Assembly (NCBI GenBank): GCA_047601695.1
Contig: JASGIW010000004.1
Location: forward strand, 930,001 to 994,000
Direction of reading: 5' to 3'
DNA: 64,000 bases
Source: Propionivibrio sp047601695
Lineage (GTDB): Bacteria; Pseudomonadota; Gammaproteobacteria; Burkholderiales; Rhodocyclaceae
Of this stretch, positions 10,273-19,274 are shown one piece after another. Position 1 is the stretch's first letter. Every line of letters starts with the position of its first letter. The notes below the pieces were generated by a model, which was given only the letters and a program-made list of their open reading frames with translations, searched no databases and was not told where the DNA came from. A program made the translations under genes and the position numbers.

Positions 10273-10470
10273 CTACTTCTGCTCGAAATTCACGTCGTAG
10301 GGATAGGCGCGATTGGGCTCGTTCGCCTTGCGGAAGGCTTCCTGCTCGGCCAGGTTGATCGGCCGGTCCCAGAGAATCGCGCGTCCGGCAAGCTGTTCGT
10401 CGGTCCATTCCGGATGTTTCGCCTGCATTTCACGCATGAAGACCGTGTATTCCGATTCGTACCCCGCCAT
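10273..10470 (-). CDS. DUF3460 family small protein
   Basis: A 65-residue protein with no signal peptide or membrane segment. The pattern YESEYTVFMREMQAKHPEW followed by GRAILWDRP is what I recognise as the betaproteobacterial DUF3460 family, of unknown function. A GGGAG site sits upstream of the ATG at 10470. It lies downstream of the DUF3567 gene on the same strand. Confidence 0.75.
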   Translation of the reverse strand: MAGYESEYTVFMREMQAKHPEWTDEQLAGRAILWDRPINLAEQEAFRKANEPNRAYPYDVNFEQK

Positions 10471-10537
10471 TTGATGCTCTCCCGATCAGGTTCAACTGCG
10501 GCAACTGCCGAAAGTCGCGATTATACCCGCGGCGCGA

Positions 10538-10772
10538 TCAGTGGTATGCGATCGGGCGCGCGGCACCCGCGCAGTAATCGTCGAGCAAGGCATCGATCGA
10601 TTCCTCGTCGCGGTCCTCGAAGGGAATGCTGTCGATCGCTTCGCGCAGGCCAAGCGCTACGGAACCCTGAACGAAGAGCGAACGCTTCCCGGTCTTGTTC
10701 GACCAACTCGAACGCCTGGCGCGCCGGATAGGCAACGATGGCGTACTGGGTGCTGTTATAGACGACGTTCAT
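10538..10772 (-). CDS. DUF3567 family small protein, interrupted by a one-base frameshift
   Basis: The N-terminal part (MNVVYNSTQYAIVAYPAR) reads from 10772. The C-terminal part (KTGKRSLFVQG ... ending PIAYH) reads in another frame to 10538. Removing one base within the plus-strand heptamer GTTCGAC at 10697-10703 joins them into a 77-residue protein, which fits the DUF3567 family of short betaproteobacterial proteins of unknown function. An AAGGAG site precedes the ATG. The break is one of eight with the same heptamer context in this window, so the intact gene is probably functional in the cell. Confidence 0.7.
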
Positions 10773-11174
10773 GACGGCTCCTTTCCATGCGAGTGCTGCA
10801 CCGGGGGAAAACCCGGGTTATCGGGAAGATGCGTCCGGACTGGCCTATTTCAAGATCGCGTTCGTGTGCTCCTTCGCTGCCTTTCGTACTTCTAAGAGTA
10901 GATGCCTTCCGGCAAAGTTCAAAGACTTTGCGCGCACGCGTTGCGCTTGGCGCGCAGTGCCGAGAAGACGGCCGGGATCTGGAAAACCGCAACGTCGGTC
11001 CGACGCGTCGCCCGTCGTTCAAGGAACGCAAACAACGGCGATCACCCGAATGCGGAAATCCGTTTCCCGTCGCGTCTTTTGCTTATACTGGACAGGCGGC
11101 CACAAAACGTATCCGATCAATACTGCGCCATGCCAATAACAAGACCTCGATCAAGCATGCGGAAAGGGAGAAAA
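10773..11174. other. Intergenic region between DUF3567 and the porin gene
   Basis: About 400 bases between divergently transcribed genes. Overlapping open frames in both directions show no protein-like composition or conserved motif. It presumably holds both promoters, but I could not pick a convincing pair. Confidence 0.4.
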
Positions 11175-12432
11175 ATGCACTCGTGCACTGGCGGAACACT
11201 GCGTTCCGCGCTCTCGATCGCCATCATGCTGAGCACTTCCACGGTAGCCGTCGCCGAAACCGGCCTCGGCTTCAACGGACTGGAGATCGGCGGATTCGGA
11301 ACGCTGGGTGCGCTGCAGACGAATAGCGACGACGTTGACGTGACGCGCGACCAATCGCAACAACACGGCGCGAAGACGAGCCCCTCGTTGAAACAGGATT
11401 CGCTGATCGGTGTGCAGGCCTACCTCAAGGCGAACGATTCTCTGGAGTTCCTGGTGCAGGGCGTCAGCCGCTACGGTCCGCGCGGCGACTACCGTCCCGA
11501 GTTGATGGCGGCGCATGCGCGCTACGCCGCGACCCCCAATCTCAGCGTGCGCGCCGGACGCATCGGCATGGAGTTCTACATGCTCGCCGATTCGCGCCTG
11601 GTCGGCTATTCCTATCTCACCGTGCGTCCGCCACGGGAGATCTTCACGGCACTGCCGTTCCAGTACGTTCGACGGCGCCGATTTCACGGCAATCGCACCG
11701 GTCGGCGACGGTGTTCTGAAAGGCCGGATCTTTCTCGGGCAATCCGGCGAAGAGGCGCCTGTCGCCGACGACTTCGTGAGCCTGCGCGGCGACCCGATCG
11801 CCGGCGCCTACGTGGACTACCAGTCCGGCGACTGGCAATGGCGCTTGACCTACGCGCAGATCGAGTTCAAGCATGAACTGCCGGGGGCCGTCGCGACGCT
11901 CCGCGCGGGACTGAACCAAGCCAGCCAGCTCGGCTTCCCGGATGCGGCAAAGGCCGCCAAGAGCATCTCTCTGACCGATACCGTGTCGCGCTTCTACTCA
12001 CTCGGCGCCGTCTATGACAACGGCCCCATCCAGGTGCAGGGAATGCTGGTCCAAGTCGAGCACGAAAGCGCCATCTACCAGGATTCGCTGGCCGCCTACC
12101 TGATCGCCGGCTACCGCATCGGGCAGTTCACTCCGTTCGCCGGCATATCGACGAGCCGCTCCAACGCCGAGAGCGTATCGAGCGGGCTTCCCGACCTGCC
12201 GCCATTCGCGCCACTCAGCGACGGGCTGTACAACGCCATCGCGCGCACCCACACCGACCAGACGACCTACACCCTGGGCGCGCGCTGGGATTTCCGCCGC
12301 AACATGGCGCTCAAGGCGCAAGTGGACATGGTGCGCGGCGCGCGCGATTCGATCTACCTGTACCCGACGCATGACGCGGATTTCAACGGCAAGTTGAACA
12401 TCTACAGCATCGCGCTGGATTTCGTGTTCTGA
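11175..12432 (+). CDS. Outer-membrane porin-like beta-barrel protein, frameshifted
   Basis: The corrected product is about 418 residues. It has a signal peptide (hydrophobic stretch ending TVAVAE), then alternating polar/aromatic segments typical of barrel strands, and ends in Phe (IALDFVF), the usual C-terminal outer-membrane signature. The frame breaks at the heptamer GTTCGAC, 11667-11673; dropping one base gives ...PFQYVDGADF and joins the two halves. Start at 11175 has a GGGAG site; an ATG at 11157 is the alternative. It is followed within 2 bases by a PstS-like gene, and then by a convergent hybrid kinase. This grouping suggests an uptake or sensing unit. Substrate unknown. Confidence 0.75.
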
Positions 12433-12434
12433 CC

Positions 12435-12870
12435 ATGCGCAAGCGCCAGCGCCTACTTGTTGGACTCCTGGTCTTCATGCCGCTCGCTTCGGCATGGGCC
12501 GACCTGGTCGTGGTGGCAAACCCGAAGCGGGATCGACCGGATGTCGCGCGAAGAGGTCGTATTCGTGTTCATGGGGCGCTGGCGCCAGCTGCCGTCCGGT
12601 ATCGCCGCCCAACCGGTCGATCTGCCGGTTGACAGCGCGGAGCGCATCGCCTTTTATCGGCAGCTGGTGAACAAGAGCCCTTCCGAGATCAAGGCCTACT
12701 GGTCACGGCTCATCTTTTCCGGCGGCGCCCGGCCGCCGGTATCGCCGGACAGCCGCGAGGAGCAGATCCAGATCCTTTCGTTGACCCAAGGGGCCATCGG
12801 TTATCTCGAACGCTCGATGGTCGACGGCCGGGTCAAGATCGTCTTCGAGTTTTCGCCCCCGTCGCCCTGA
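12435..12870 (+). CDS. PstS-like small periplasmic protein, frameshifted near its N-terminus
   Basis: The N-terminus (MRKRQRLLVGLLVFMPLASA) is a signal peptide followed by WADLVVVANP. The frame then has to change between about 12525 and 12540 to continue as SGIDRMSREEVVFVFMGRW and on to the stop at 12870. About 144 residues in total. The LSREEV...FxGR and the ITQGAIGYLE-like end resemble the short PstS/PBP-like phosphate-binding homologues often found beside porins and sensor kinases. Unlike the other breaks in this window, the site is not a GTTC(G/A)AC heptamer. The 3' end overlaps the convergent kinase gene by 70 bases. It could be a real pseudogene. Confidence 0.6.
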
Positions 12871-15146
12871 GCTGACGCATACGCCCTGGCCGCTGCGTCC
12901 AGCTCGCCTTCGAGATGGCGCCATTCCTCGTCGAGACGCGCGATCGTCAGCGCGATCCTCTCCCACGCGCCTTCCCGGGCGCCATTCTCGAGATCGAGCA
13001 TCAAGTCGGAGAATGCGTACGCACCCATGTATTTCGACGATGATTTGAAGCGGTGCCCGATCTGCTTCAAATCGGCCGCGTTTCCCGATTCATGGGCCAA
13101 ACGCACCCCGTCGAGCGCCTTGCGTCCGGTGTCGAGGAAGAGGTCGATCAGATTGCGGACCTGCTCGGCGTTCCCGCGAAAACTCTTGCTGATCTCCCGC
13201 AGGTCGATATGTGCGTAGCGCCCGTGCGGTTCGTGCGGTGTCGAATCGGCGGGTTGCGTCGAAACGTCCGGCGGATTGCCCGCCGCCACCGACGCCGAGG
13301 GCGCGATCCACTTGCCAAGGATCTCGAGAAACTGTTCCGGATTCACCGGTTTGGGGATGAAGTCGTTCATTCCCACGCGCAGACACTCCTCGCGGTCCTC
13401 GACCATCGCATTGGCGGTCATCGCGATGATCGGCACGCCGGCGGTCGCCAGCAGGCCGCGCAAGGCCTGCGTCGCCTGCAGACCGTCGATCCCGGGCATG
13501 CGGACGTCCATCAGGATGCAATCGAAAGCGCCCGCGGTCGCCAGATCGATCGCCTCCTTGCCATCGTTGGCCAGCGTCACCGCCGCGCCCGCGTCCTCCA
13601 GCATCTCGCGCGCGATCTGCTGGTTGAGGAGATTGTCTTCCGCCAGCAGAATGCGGGCGCCGTCGAAGCGTGGATGCCGCGCGTGTGGGACCGCCGCACG
13701 CACCCGCTCCGGTTCCTCGCCCGCGCCGGCCGGCGGCACGCCGACGTGAACGACCGCCCAGAACGTGCTGCCGACGCCGTGCGTGCTTCTGACGCCGACC
13801 GCGCCGCCCATCAGTTCGGCCAGTTGCCGCGCAATGGCCAACCCGAGCCCCGTCCCGCCGTACTTCCGGGTCGTTGACGCGTCGCCTTGCTGGAACAGGC
13901 CGAACAGGCGCGACATCTGTTCCTCGGTCAGGCCGATGCCGGAATCGGCGACTTCGAACCGAATCCGGCATCCGACTTCGGTCTGGTTGACGAGGCTGGC
14001 GCGCACTTCGACGAACCCACTCGCGGTGAATTTGATGGCGTTGTTGATGTAGTTGAGGAGAATCTGACCGATGCGCAGGCTATCGCCTTCCAGATCGCGC
14101 GGAATCGCCGGATCGACGTGGAAATCCAGCGAGAGGCTCTTCTGCTTGGCCCGCAAGCTGGCGATCGACGCCACCCGCTCGATCAATTGATCGAGATTGA
14201 AAACGGCGAGTTCAAGCTCCAGCTTGCCGGACTCGATCTTGGCGAAGTCCAGCACGTCGTTGACGAGATCGAGCAGATGGCCGCCGGAAGCGCGGATCTT
14301 CTCGACGTAATCCCGTTGCTGTTCCGTCAGATCCGTCTTCAAGGCCAGGTACGCCATGCCCACGACTGCATTGATCGGCGTGCGTATTTCGTGGCTCATG
14401 GTCGCCAGAAACTCGCCCTTGCTCCGGCTCGCCTGTTCCGCGGCATCCTTCGCCCGCGCCAGTCCGGAAGTCAGTTCATTGATATCGCCGACCAGCCGGC
14501 CGAGTTCGGAAGCATCATGGCCGTGCGGAACCGCCAGCGGTTCGCCACTTCCTTCAGACATCTGGTGGAGCCGATCGGACATCGTCTTGATCGGCAGGAC
14601 GATCCAGCGAAATACGACGTAGATCGTCGCCAGCGCAATGGCGCAAAGCTGCAGGACGAGGACCGAAGCGGTAAACAGCAGCGACTCCTGGCTGAGGCGG
14701 GTCAGCTCGTCCTGATTCGGAATGATCGCGATCTCGCCGATGGCGGCCGTGCCGTCGAACGGCGAATAGACCGCGCGCACGATCCCGTTGGCCCGCGCCA
14801 GGGACGCACCGTTCCAGCGCTCTCCCAGGCGCGAGACGTTGGCCAGTTCCTTGTTCGCCGTCCTGATGACGACGCCGCTGACCACGGAATTCTTCAACAG
14901 CCCGTTGGCGACGTCGGTGGCGAGGGTTTCGTCCTCGACGAAACAGGCGGCGCTCGTGGTATTGGCAACCGTATCGACCAAGCTTTGCAGCCGCGACAAG
15001 GCGTCGCTCCGGCTTCGTTCATGCGCGATCGGACCGATCACCGCCAGTGAAAGCGCGCCGACCAGAAGCGCCACCATCGCCACGATCCACGCCGTCCTGT
15101 AGGCGATGCCGCTGCGCGAGGGAAATGATGTCTTTTGTGGCGTCAT
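12801..15146 (-). CDS. Hybrid sensor histidine kinase with receiver and Hpt domains
   Basis: A 781-residue inner-membrane sensor. Two transmembrane segments (about residues 13-37 and 157-180) flank a periplasmic region of about 120 residues resembling CHASE8. A HAMP region follows. The HisKA H-box is MSHEIRTP near residue 250, and the ATPase domain has DSGIGL and GGTGLGLAI boxes. The receiver domain has its phospho-Asp in ILMDVRMPG, near 545. The C-terminal Hpt domain has its His in GHRFKSSSKYMGA, near 697. The whole phosphorelay except the final response regulator is in one chain; no separate regulator gene is next to it. It converges on, and overlaps, the PstS-like gene, which may supply its periplasmic ligand. 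Confidence 0.92.
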   Translation of the reverse strand: MTPQKTSFPSRSGIAYRTAWIVAMVALLVGALSLAVIGPIAHERSRSDALSRLQSLVDTVANTTSAACFVEDETLATDVANGLLKNSVVSGVVIRTANKELANVSRLGERWNGASLARANGIVRAVYSPFDGTAAIGEIAIIPNQDELTRLSQESLLFTASVLVLQLCAIALATIYVVFRWIVLPIKTMSDRLHQMSEGSGEPLAVPHGHDASELGRLVGDINELTSGLARAKDAAEQASRSKGEFLATMSHEIRTPINAVVGMAYLALKTDLTEQQRDYVEKIRASGGHLLDLVNDVLDFAKIESGKLELELAVFNLDQLIERVASIASLRAKQKSLSLDFHVDPAIPRDLEGDSLRIGQILLNYINNAIKFTASGFVEVRASLVNQTEVGCRIRFEVADSGIGLTEEQMSRLFGLFQQGDASTTRKYGGTGLGLAIARQLAELMGGAVGVRSTHGVGSTFWAVVHVGVPPAGAGEEPERVRAAVPHARHPRFDGARILLAEDNLLNQQIAREMLEDAGAAVTLANDGKEAIDLATAGAFDCILMDVRMPGIDGLQATQALRGLLATAGVPIIAMTANAMVEDREECLRVGMNDFIPKPVNPEQFLEILGKWIAPSASVAAGNPPDVSTQPADSTPHEPHGRYAHIDLREISKSFRGNAEQVRNLIDLFLDTGRKALDGVRLAHESGNAADLKQIGHRFKSSSKYMGAYAFSDLMLDLENGAREGAWERIALTIARLDEEWRHLEGELDAAARAYASAQGDGGENSKTILTRPSTIERSR

Positions 15147-15298
15147 CCGGTTGATCGCACGGGCTTGTTGGGGTCGGGGATTTCAGGTTCGCCGACTGCC
15201 GGAAGAATGTCAATATTCCAATTGGTAGACAGTGACGATCGCGATCGCGCCGCCAGTCCTTTCGGAGTTGGCGGCACAACGTTGACTCGGCGAAAGCG

Positions 15299-16108
15299 TC
15301 AGGACAGCTGCCTGATCTGGTGCAGCGCCGACGGCGCCGGCCAGCCCGCTTCCTTGCATACGCGAACGATGGCTTCGTTGGTATCGAAGTACACCTGCCA
15401 GTAGTTGTCGGTATGCGTGTAGGGGCGAACCGCGATCTGCGGCCCTTCGAGCTTGATGTCGAGCAGATTGACTTCCGGCGGCATGACGTCCGACACGTTC
15501 GGGATCCTGGCGACGGCTTCCTTGAAGCGGGCGATGGCGTCCAACGGATCGACGCCGACGGCGAGTTGCGCGACGCGCTCGACACGACGCAGCGGGAGCG
15601 ACGAGTAATTCTGGATGGTGTCTCCAAACACCTTGCCGTTGCCGACGATGGTCATCACGTTATCCGGCGTGACGATGACCGTTCCGAACAGGCCCAGCTC
15701 GCGTACCGTGCCGACCACCCCGCCGATGCTGACGAAGTCGCCGACCTTGAACGGACGCAGGATCAGCATGAAGGCGCCGGCCGCGAAGTTGCCGAGCAGA
15801 CCGCTCCACGCCGCGCCGATCGCCACGCCGGCGCCGGCCAGCAAGGCGGCGAAGGAGGTCGTCTGGATGCCGAAGTAGCCGAGGATGCCGAGCACCAAGG
15901 CGATGTTCAACGCAATGGCGATGATCGAACCGAGGTATTTGGTCAGCGTCGGATCGACGTGATTCCGGTTCATCGCCGCCTGCATCACGCTGATTACCTT
16001 GCCGATCAGCCAGCGGCCGACCACCCAGAAGGCGATGGCGGCCAGCACCTTGATCGCCAGTTCGGTGGCCGTCGTACTCAGGAAGACCTGTATCGATTGC
16101 ATGTCCAT
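15299..16108 (-). CDS. mscS: MscS-family small-conductance mechanosensitive channel
   Basis: A 269-residue inner-membrane channel of standard MscS length. It has three N-terminal hydrophobic segments, with the glycine/alanine-rich pore helix (AALLAGAGVAIGAAWSGLLG) at about residues 85-105. A beta-rich domain (FKVGDFVSIGGVVGTVRELG) and a C-terminal alpha/beta domain follow. It opens under membrane tension to release solutes. I chose the ATG at 16108 because an AGGAG site precedes it; the open frame extends 35 codons further upstream without a good start. It is a stand-alone gene. Confidence 0.92.
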   Translation of the reverse strand: MDMQSIQVFLSTTATELAIKVLAAIAFWVVGRWLIGKVISVMQAAMNRNHVDPTLTKYLGSIIAIALNIALVLGILGYFGIQTTSFAALLAGAGVAIGAAWSGLLGNFAAGAFMLILRPFKVGDFVSIGGVVGTVRELGLFGTVIVTPDNVMTIVGNGKVFGDTIQNYSSLPLRRVERVAQLAVGVDPLDAIARFKEAVARIPNVSDVMPPEVNLLDIKLEGPQIAVRPYTHTDNYWQVYFDTNEAIVRVCKEAGWPAPSALHQIRQLS

Positions 16109-16280
16109 GAACGAAACTCCTTTCAATGAAGAACTGACCCACTGCGTTGGAGGAACTTCTTGCGACCTCAAAGGGAAACGCCGTGCGCCGGAATTCGGCG
16201 ACGCCCTCGTCAATCACTGTAATGCAAATTCGCTATGACGCCAGAAATCGCGTCCGCCGACGCGCCGGGCGGCGACGCAA

Positions 16281-16886
16281 TCATTTGAAGGCGCGGAGTC
16301 CCGCCACGATGCGCGCGATCGTCGTCATGCCGCACAGCGCCGCGAAGACGCAGGCCAACGGTACGAACCACGCGGGGAAGAGGCACATTGCCGCGAAGAC
16401 GGCGATGGTCTCGGTCGCCTCGGTCAATCCGCCGAGATAGTAGAAGCCCTTGCCCGGATACGCCGTGCTGGCCAGTCCGCGCTTGGCGGCGATCACGGCG
16501 AAGGCGAGGAAAGTGCTGCCGGTGCCGACGAAGGCGTAAATGAGCAGCGCCGCCGCCAGCGCGTTGGCGGCCGGATCGGCGATGGCAAAGGCGAGCGGGA
16601 TCGCCGAATAGAAGAGAAAATCGAGCGAGATGTCGAGGAAGGCGCCGCGATCAGTCGCCCCGACCCGGCGCGCCAGCGCGCCGTCGACGCCGTCGAGCAC
16701 GCGATTGAGGAAAATGAACGGCAGCGCCCAACCCGCATGCTGCATCGCGATGAACGGCACGGCGCCAAGACCGACGGCGAATCCGAACCACGACACCTGA
16801 TCGGCTTTGATGCCGAGCGCGACCAAGCGCCCGGCCAGCGCGCCGAGCAGTCCGCGCGACGCTTCGAGCACGCGCTGGTCAAACAT
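16281..16886 (-). CDS. ynjF: CDP-alcohol phosphatidyltransferase family membrane protein (YnjF-like)
   Basis: A 201-residue protein with several hydrophobic helices. The CDP-alcohol phosphotransferase motif D-G-x2-A-R-x8-G-x3-D-x3-D is visible as DGVDGALARR followed by GAFLDISLD, at about residues 65-90. Members transfer a phosphatidyl or related group from a CDP-activated lipid to an alcohol. The start overlaps the end of the ATPase gene by 8 bases, so it is the last gene of the ynjBCD-like operon, as YnjF is in Escherichia coli. The acceptor is unknown. Confidence 0.85.
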   Translation of the reverse strand: MFDQRVLEASRGLLGALAGRLVALGIKADQVSWFGFAVGLGAVPFIAMQHAGWALPFIFLNRVLDGVDGALARRVGATDRGAFLDISLDFLFYSAIPLAFAIADPAANALAAALLIYAFVGTGSTFLAFAVIAAKRGLASTAYPGKGFYYLGGLTEATETIAVFAAMCLFPAWFVPLACVFAALCGMTTIARIVAGLRAFK

Positions 16887-17547
16887 GCCGGCCCCCGCCG
16901 TCGGTGCCGTTGAACATGCTGATCTCGACCACCGCACCGCCGGCCGGCACATCGTCCGGATCGTGCGTGACGAGCAGCGCCGGAATGTTCAACCGCGCGA
17001 TGCGCTCGAAGACGAAGGAACGGAACTGACCGCGCAGCACGGCATCGAGCTTCGAGAAAGGCTCATCGAGCAGGAGTGCGTCAGGCTCGGCGAGCAACGC
17101 GCGCAAGACGCTGACGCGCGCCCGTTGCCCGCCGGAAAGCGTCGCCGGATCGCGCGCGAAGAAGCCGGCAAGGCCGACGTCGGCCAGCGTTGCCTCGATC
17201 AACGCGCGGCGCGTACTCTTGCCGGCGAGCGTGGCCGGCAACGCGAACGCCAGGTTCTGCCCGACGGAGAGATGCGGAAAGAGCAGGTCGTCCTGAAACA
17301 GGATGCCGATGCGCCGCGCCTCGATCGGCAGACGGTCGCGCCGCGTGCCGCCGACCCACAGCTCGCCGCTTGCCGCGAACGCCGGATCGAGCGCGCCGAT
17401 GATCCAGTTGAGCAGCGTCGATTTCCCCGAACCCGAGACGCCCATCAAGGTGAGGACTTCGCCGGGCGCGATCCGGAGATCCAGACCCGCGATCAGGGCC
17501 TGTCCGCCGTGGGCGATGGTTGCGTGGCGGATTTCGAGCGGACTCAT
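16879..17547 (-). CDS. ynjD: ABC transporter ATP-binding protein (YnjD-like)
   Basis: A 222-residue ATPase beginning MSPLEIRH. Walker A is GVSGSGKST (about residues 35-43), the signature is LSGGQRARV (near 130), Walker B is ALLLDEPFSKLD, and the switch His is in LLVTHDPDD. The open frame extends far upstream of 17547, but only as a shadow of the permease gene, so I set the start at this ATG. It has no TOBE domain. Nine bases separate it from the permease. The operon order binding protein-permease-ATPase-CDP-alcohol transferase matches E. coli ynjB-C-D-F without ynjE. Confidence 0.9.
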   Translation of the reverse strand: MSPLEIRHATIAHGGQALIAGLDLRIAPGEVLTLMGVSGSGKSTLLNWIIGALDPAFAASGELWVGGTRRDRLPIEARRIGILFQDDLLFPHLSVGQNLAFALPATLAGKSTRRALIEATLADVGLAGFFARDPATLSGGQRARVSVLRALLAEPDALLLDEPFSKLDAVLRGQFRSFVFERIARLNIPALLVTHDPDDVPAGGAVVEISMFNGTDGGGRHV

Positions 17548-17555
17548 GCCGGCAA

Positions 17556-19187
17556 TTATCGCAAGCCGCGCCGGTGTCTGCCGAATGCGCGCTGCAGCAA
17601 GCCGCACAGACCGAACACAGCCAGCGGCAACAGCACCTGCAGCAGCGCCTGGACGGCCAATACGCGCCGATTGCCGCCGGCGCTCAAGGCGACCGCTTCG
17701 GTCGTCACCGTCGGAAAACGGCCGCCGCCGGCGAACAGGGTCGGCAGATACTGCGCGATGCTCACCGAAAAGCCGACCGCGAGCGCGGCGAGCACGGGCT
17801 TGACGAGCATCGGCCATTTGACGGAAAGGCAAGCCCGCAGGCGCGTATGGCCGAGCACGCGCGCCGTCGTCATGAACCGGCCGTCGACGGCGCGATATGG
17901 CCCGATCAGCGTCAGCACCATGTAGGGCAGCACCCAGAGGAGATGGCTCCAGAGCAGGCCGCTGGACGTTCCGTCGAGGTTCGTATGCAGCAGCGCGCTG
18001 TACTGTCCCGCGGCGAGCGGCAGTGCCGGGACGATCAGCGGCGCGTAGAGAAGCGCAGTGAACCGCGACGGCCCCCATTCCAGCCACGCCAGCGTCATCG
18101 GCAGCGCCACCAGGCAAGCAGCCATGCCCAGCCAAAGCGAGTTGAGGAACGGCGAGAAATCGGCGCGCAACCAGGCGCCGGGATCGAGCGCATCGGGCAG
18201 TACGGCCGGAAAGAACCACGCGCCGGCCAGCGACCAGAGCAGCAGGCTGCCGACCACGAGCCAGGTGACGGTAAGGAGCACGCGCGGCAACCACGCGCTC
18301 CGCTCGTCGTGCGCCGGCTCGATCGGCGCCCGGCGGCCGGCAGGCAGCGCGCGCCGGCCCTGCGCCAAGCGCCAAGCGCCACGCGCGCAGCAGGCCGGAA
18401 CCGCGAGCAGCGCGACGAGGACGACGATCGCCGCGCTGCCCATCGACTGCAACTCGAGGCTCGCGTCGTTCAGCCAGCGCCAGACGAGCACCGCCAGCGT
18501 CGGTGGCGTGCCGGGACCGAGGATGACGGCCATGTTGACGACCGACAGGCCATAGGCGAACACTGCGGCCAGCGGCCAGCCGAGCCGGGGCAGCAGCTGC
18601 GGCCAGAGGATCTGGCGCCACGCCTGCGCACGGCGGTAGCCGAGCGAACGCGCGACGGTCATCTGCCGCGCGATCTCCCGCTCGCCGAGGATCGCAACGA
18701 GCATCCAGAGCAGAAAACCGCTCTCCTTGAAGGCAAGGGCTAGAGCGAGGCTCAAGCCGTAAGGATCCTGCACCGTCACCCAGGCGGGCGGTGCCGCCCA
18801 GCCGATGAATTGCGCCGACAGCCGCGCCAGCCAGCCCGACGGCGCGATCAGGAAGGACAATCCGACGGCGAACGCGGCGTGCGGGACGGAAAGCAGCAGA
18901 ACCAAGCGCCGCGCCAGCGCCGACCACGCCCGTCCGGGAAAGGTGGAACTTGCAATGCCGCCGGCCAGCAGCAAGGCCAAAACGGTGCTCAAGGCCGCCG
19001 ACACCAGCGTCGCCCGCAAGGCTTGCGGCCATTCGTTGTTGGCGAGGAGCGCGGCCCATGCCCCTGATGAAAAGCCGGGCTGCAACGCCCAATACAGGCC
19101 GAGTAACAATGGGATGAAAACGAGCGCAACGCCGGCAATGGCGAGGACGCTCATCACCTGGTCATCGAGGCGTGCCGTTCCCGCCAC
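17556..19187 (-). CDS. ynjC: ABC transporter permease, fused double-domain type (YnjC-like)
   Basis: A 543-residue inner-membrane protein with about twelve hydrophobic helices. It is two permease domains in one chain, as in ThiP/YnjC-type importers. EAA-like loops occur in each half (REIARQMTVARSLGYRRAQAW and ARVLGHTRLRACLSVKWPM). The start shown is a GTG at 19187 with a purine-rich site; the ATG at 19154 (MSVLAIAG) is a reasonable alternative. No substrate can be read from the sequence. Confidence 0.88.
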   Translation of the reverse strand: MAGTARLDDQVMSVLAIAGVALVFIPLLLGLYWALQPGFSSGAWAALLANNEWPQALRATLVSAALSTVLALLLAGGIASSTFPGRAWSALARRLVLLLSVPHAAFAVGLSFLIAPSGWLARLSAQFIGWAAPPAWVTVQDPYGLSLALALAFKESGFLLWMLVAILGEREIARQMTVARSLGYRRAQAWRQILWPQLLPRLGWPLAAVFAYGLSVVNMAVILGPGTPPTLAVLVWRWLNDASLELQSMGSAAIVVLVALLAVPACCARGAWRLAQGRRALPAGRRAPIEPAHDERSAWLPRVLLTVTWLVVGSLLLWSLAGAWFFPAVLPDALDPGAWLRADFSPFLNSLWLGMAACLVALPMTLAWLEWGPSRFTALLYAPLIVPALPLAAGQYSALLHTNLDGTSSGLLWSHLLWVLPYMVLTLIGPYRAVDGRFMTTARVLGHTRLRACLSVKWPMLVKPVLAALAVGFSVSIAQYLPTLFAGGGRFPTVTTEAVALSAGGNRRVLAVQALLQVLLPLAVFGLCGLLQRAFGRHRRGLR

Positions 19188-19274
19188 CTTCAGCCTACCG
19201 CCGCCATATTCTGGATTCCGGCGTTCGCCGGAATGACGGGGTCCTGCATCGTAGCGAGGATTCTCAAATGCACG

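Noticed and set aside
17548..19092. A 510-residue N-terminal extension of the ynjD ATPase
   Set aside because: It is the permease gene read in another frame (Arg/Ala-rich, no motifs). The ATPase begins with a normal ATG at 17547.
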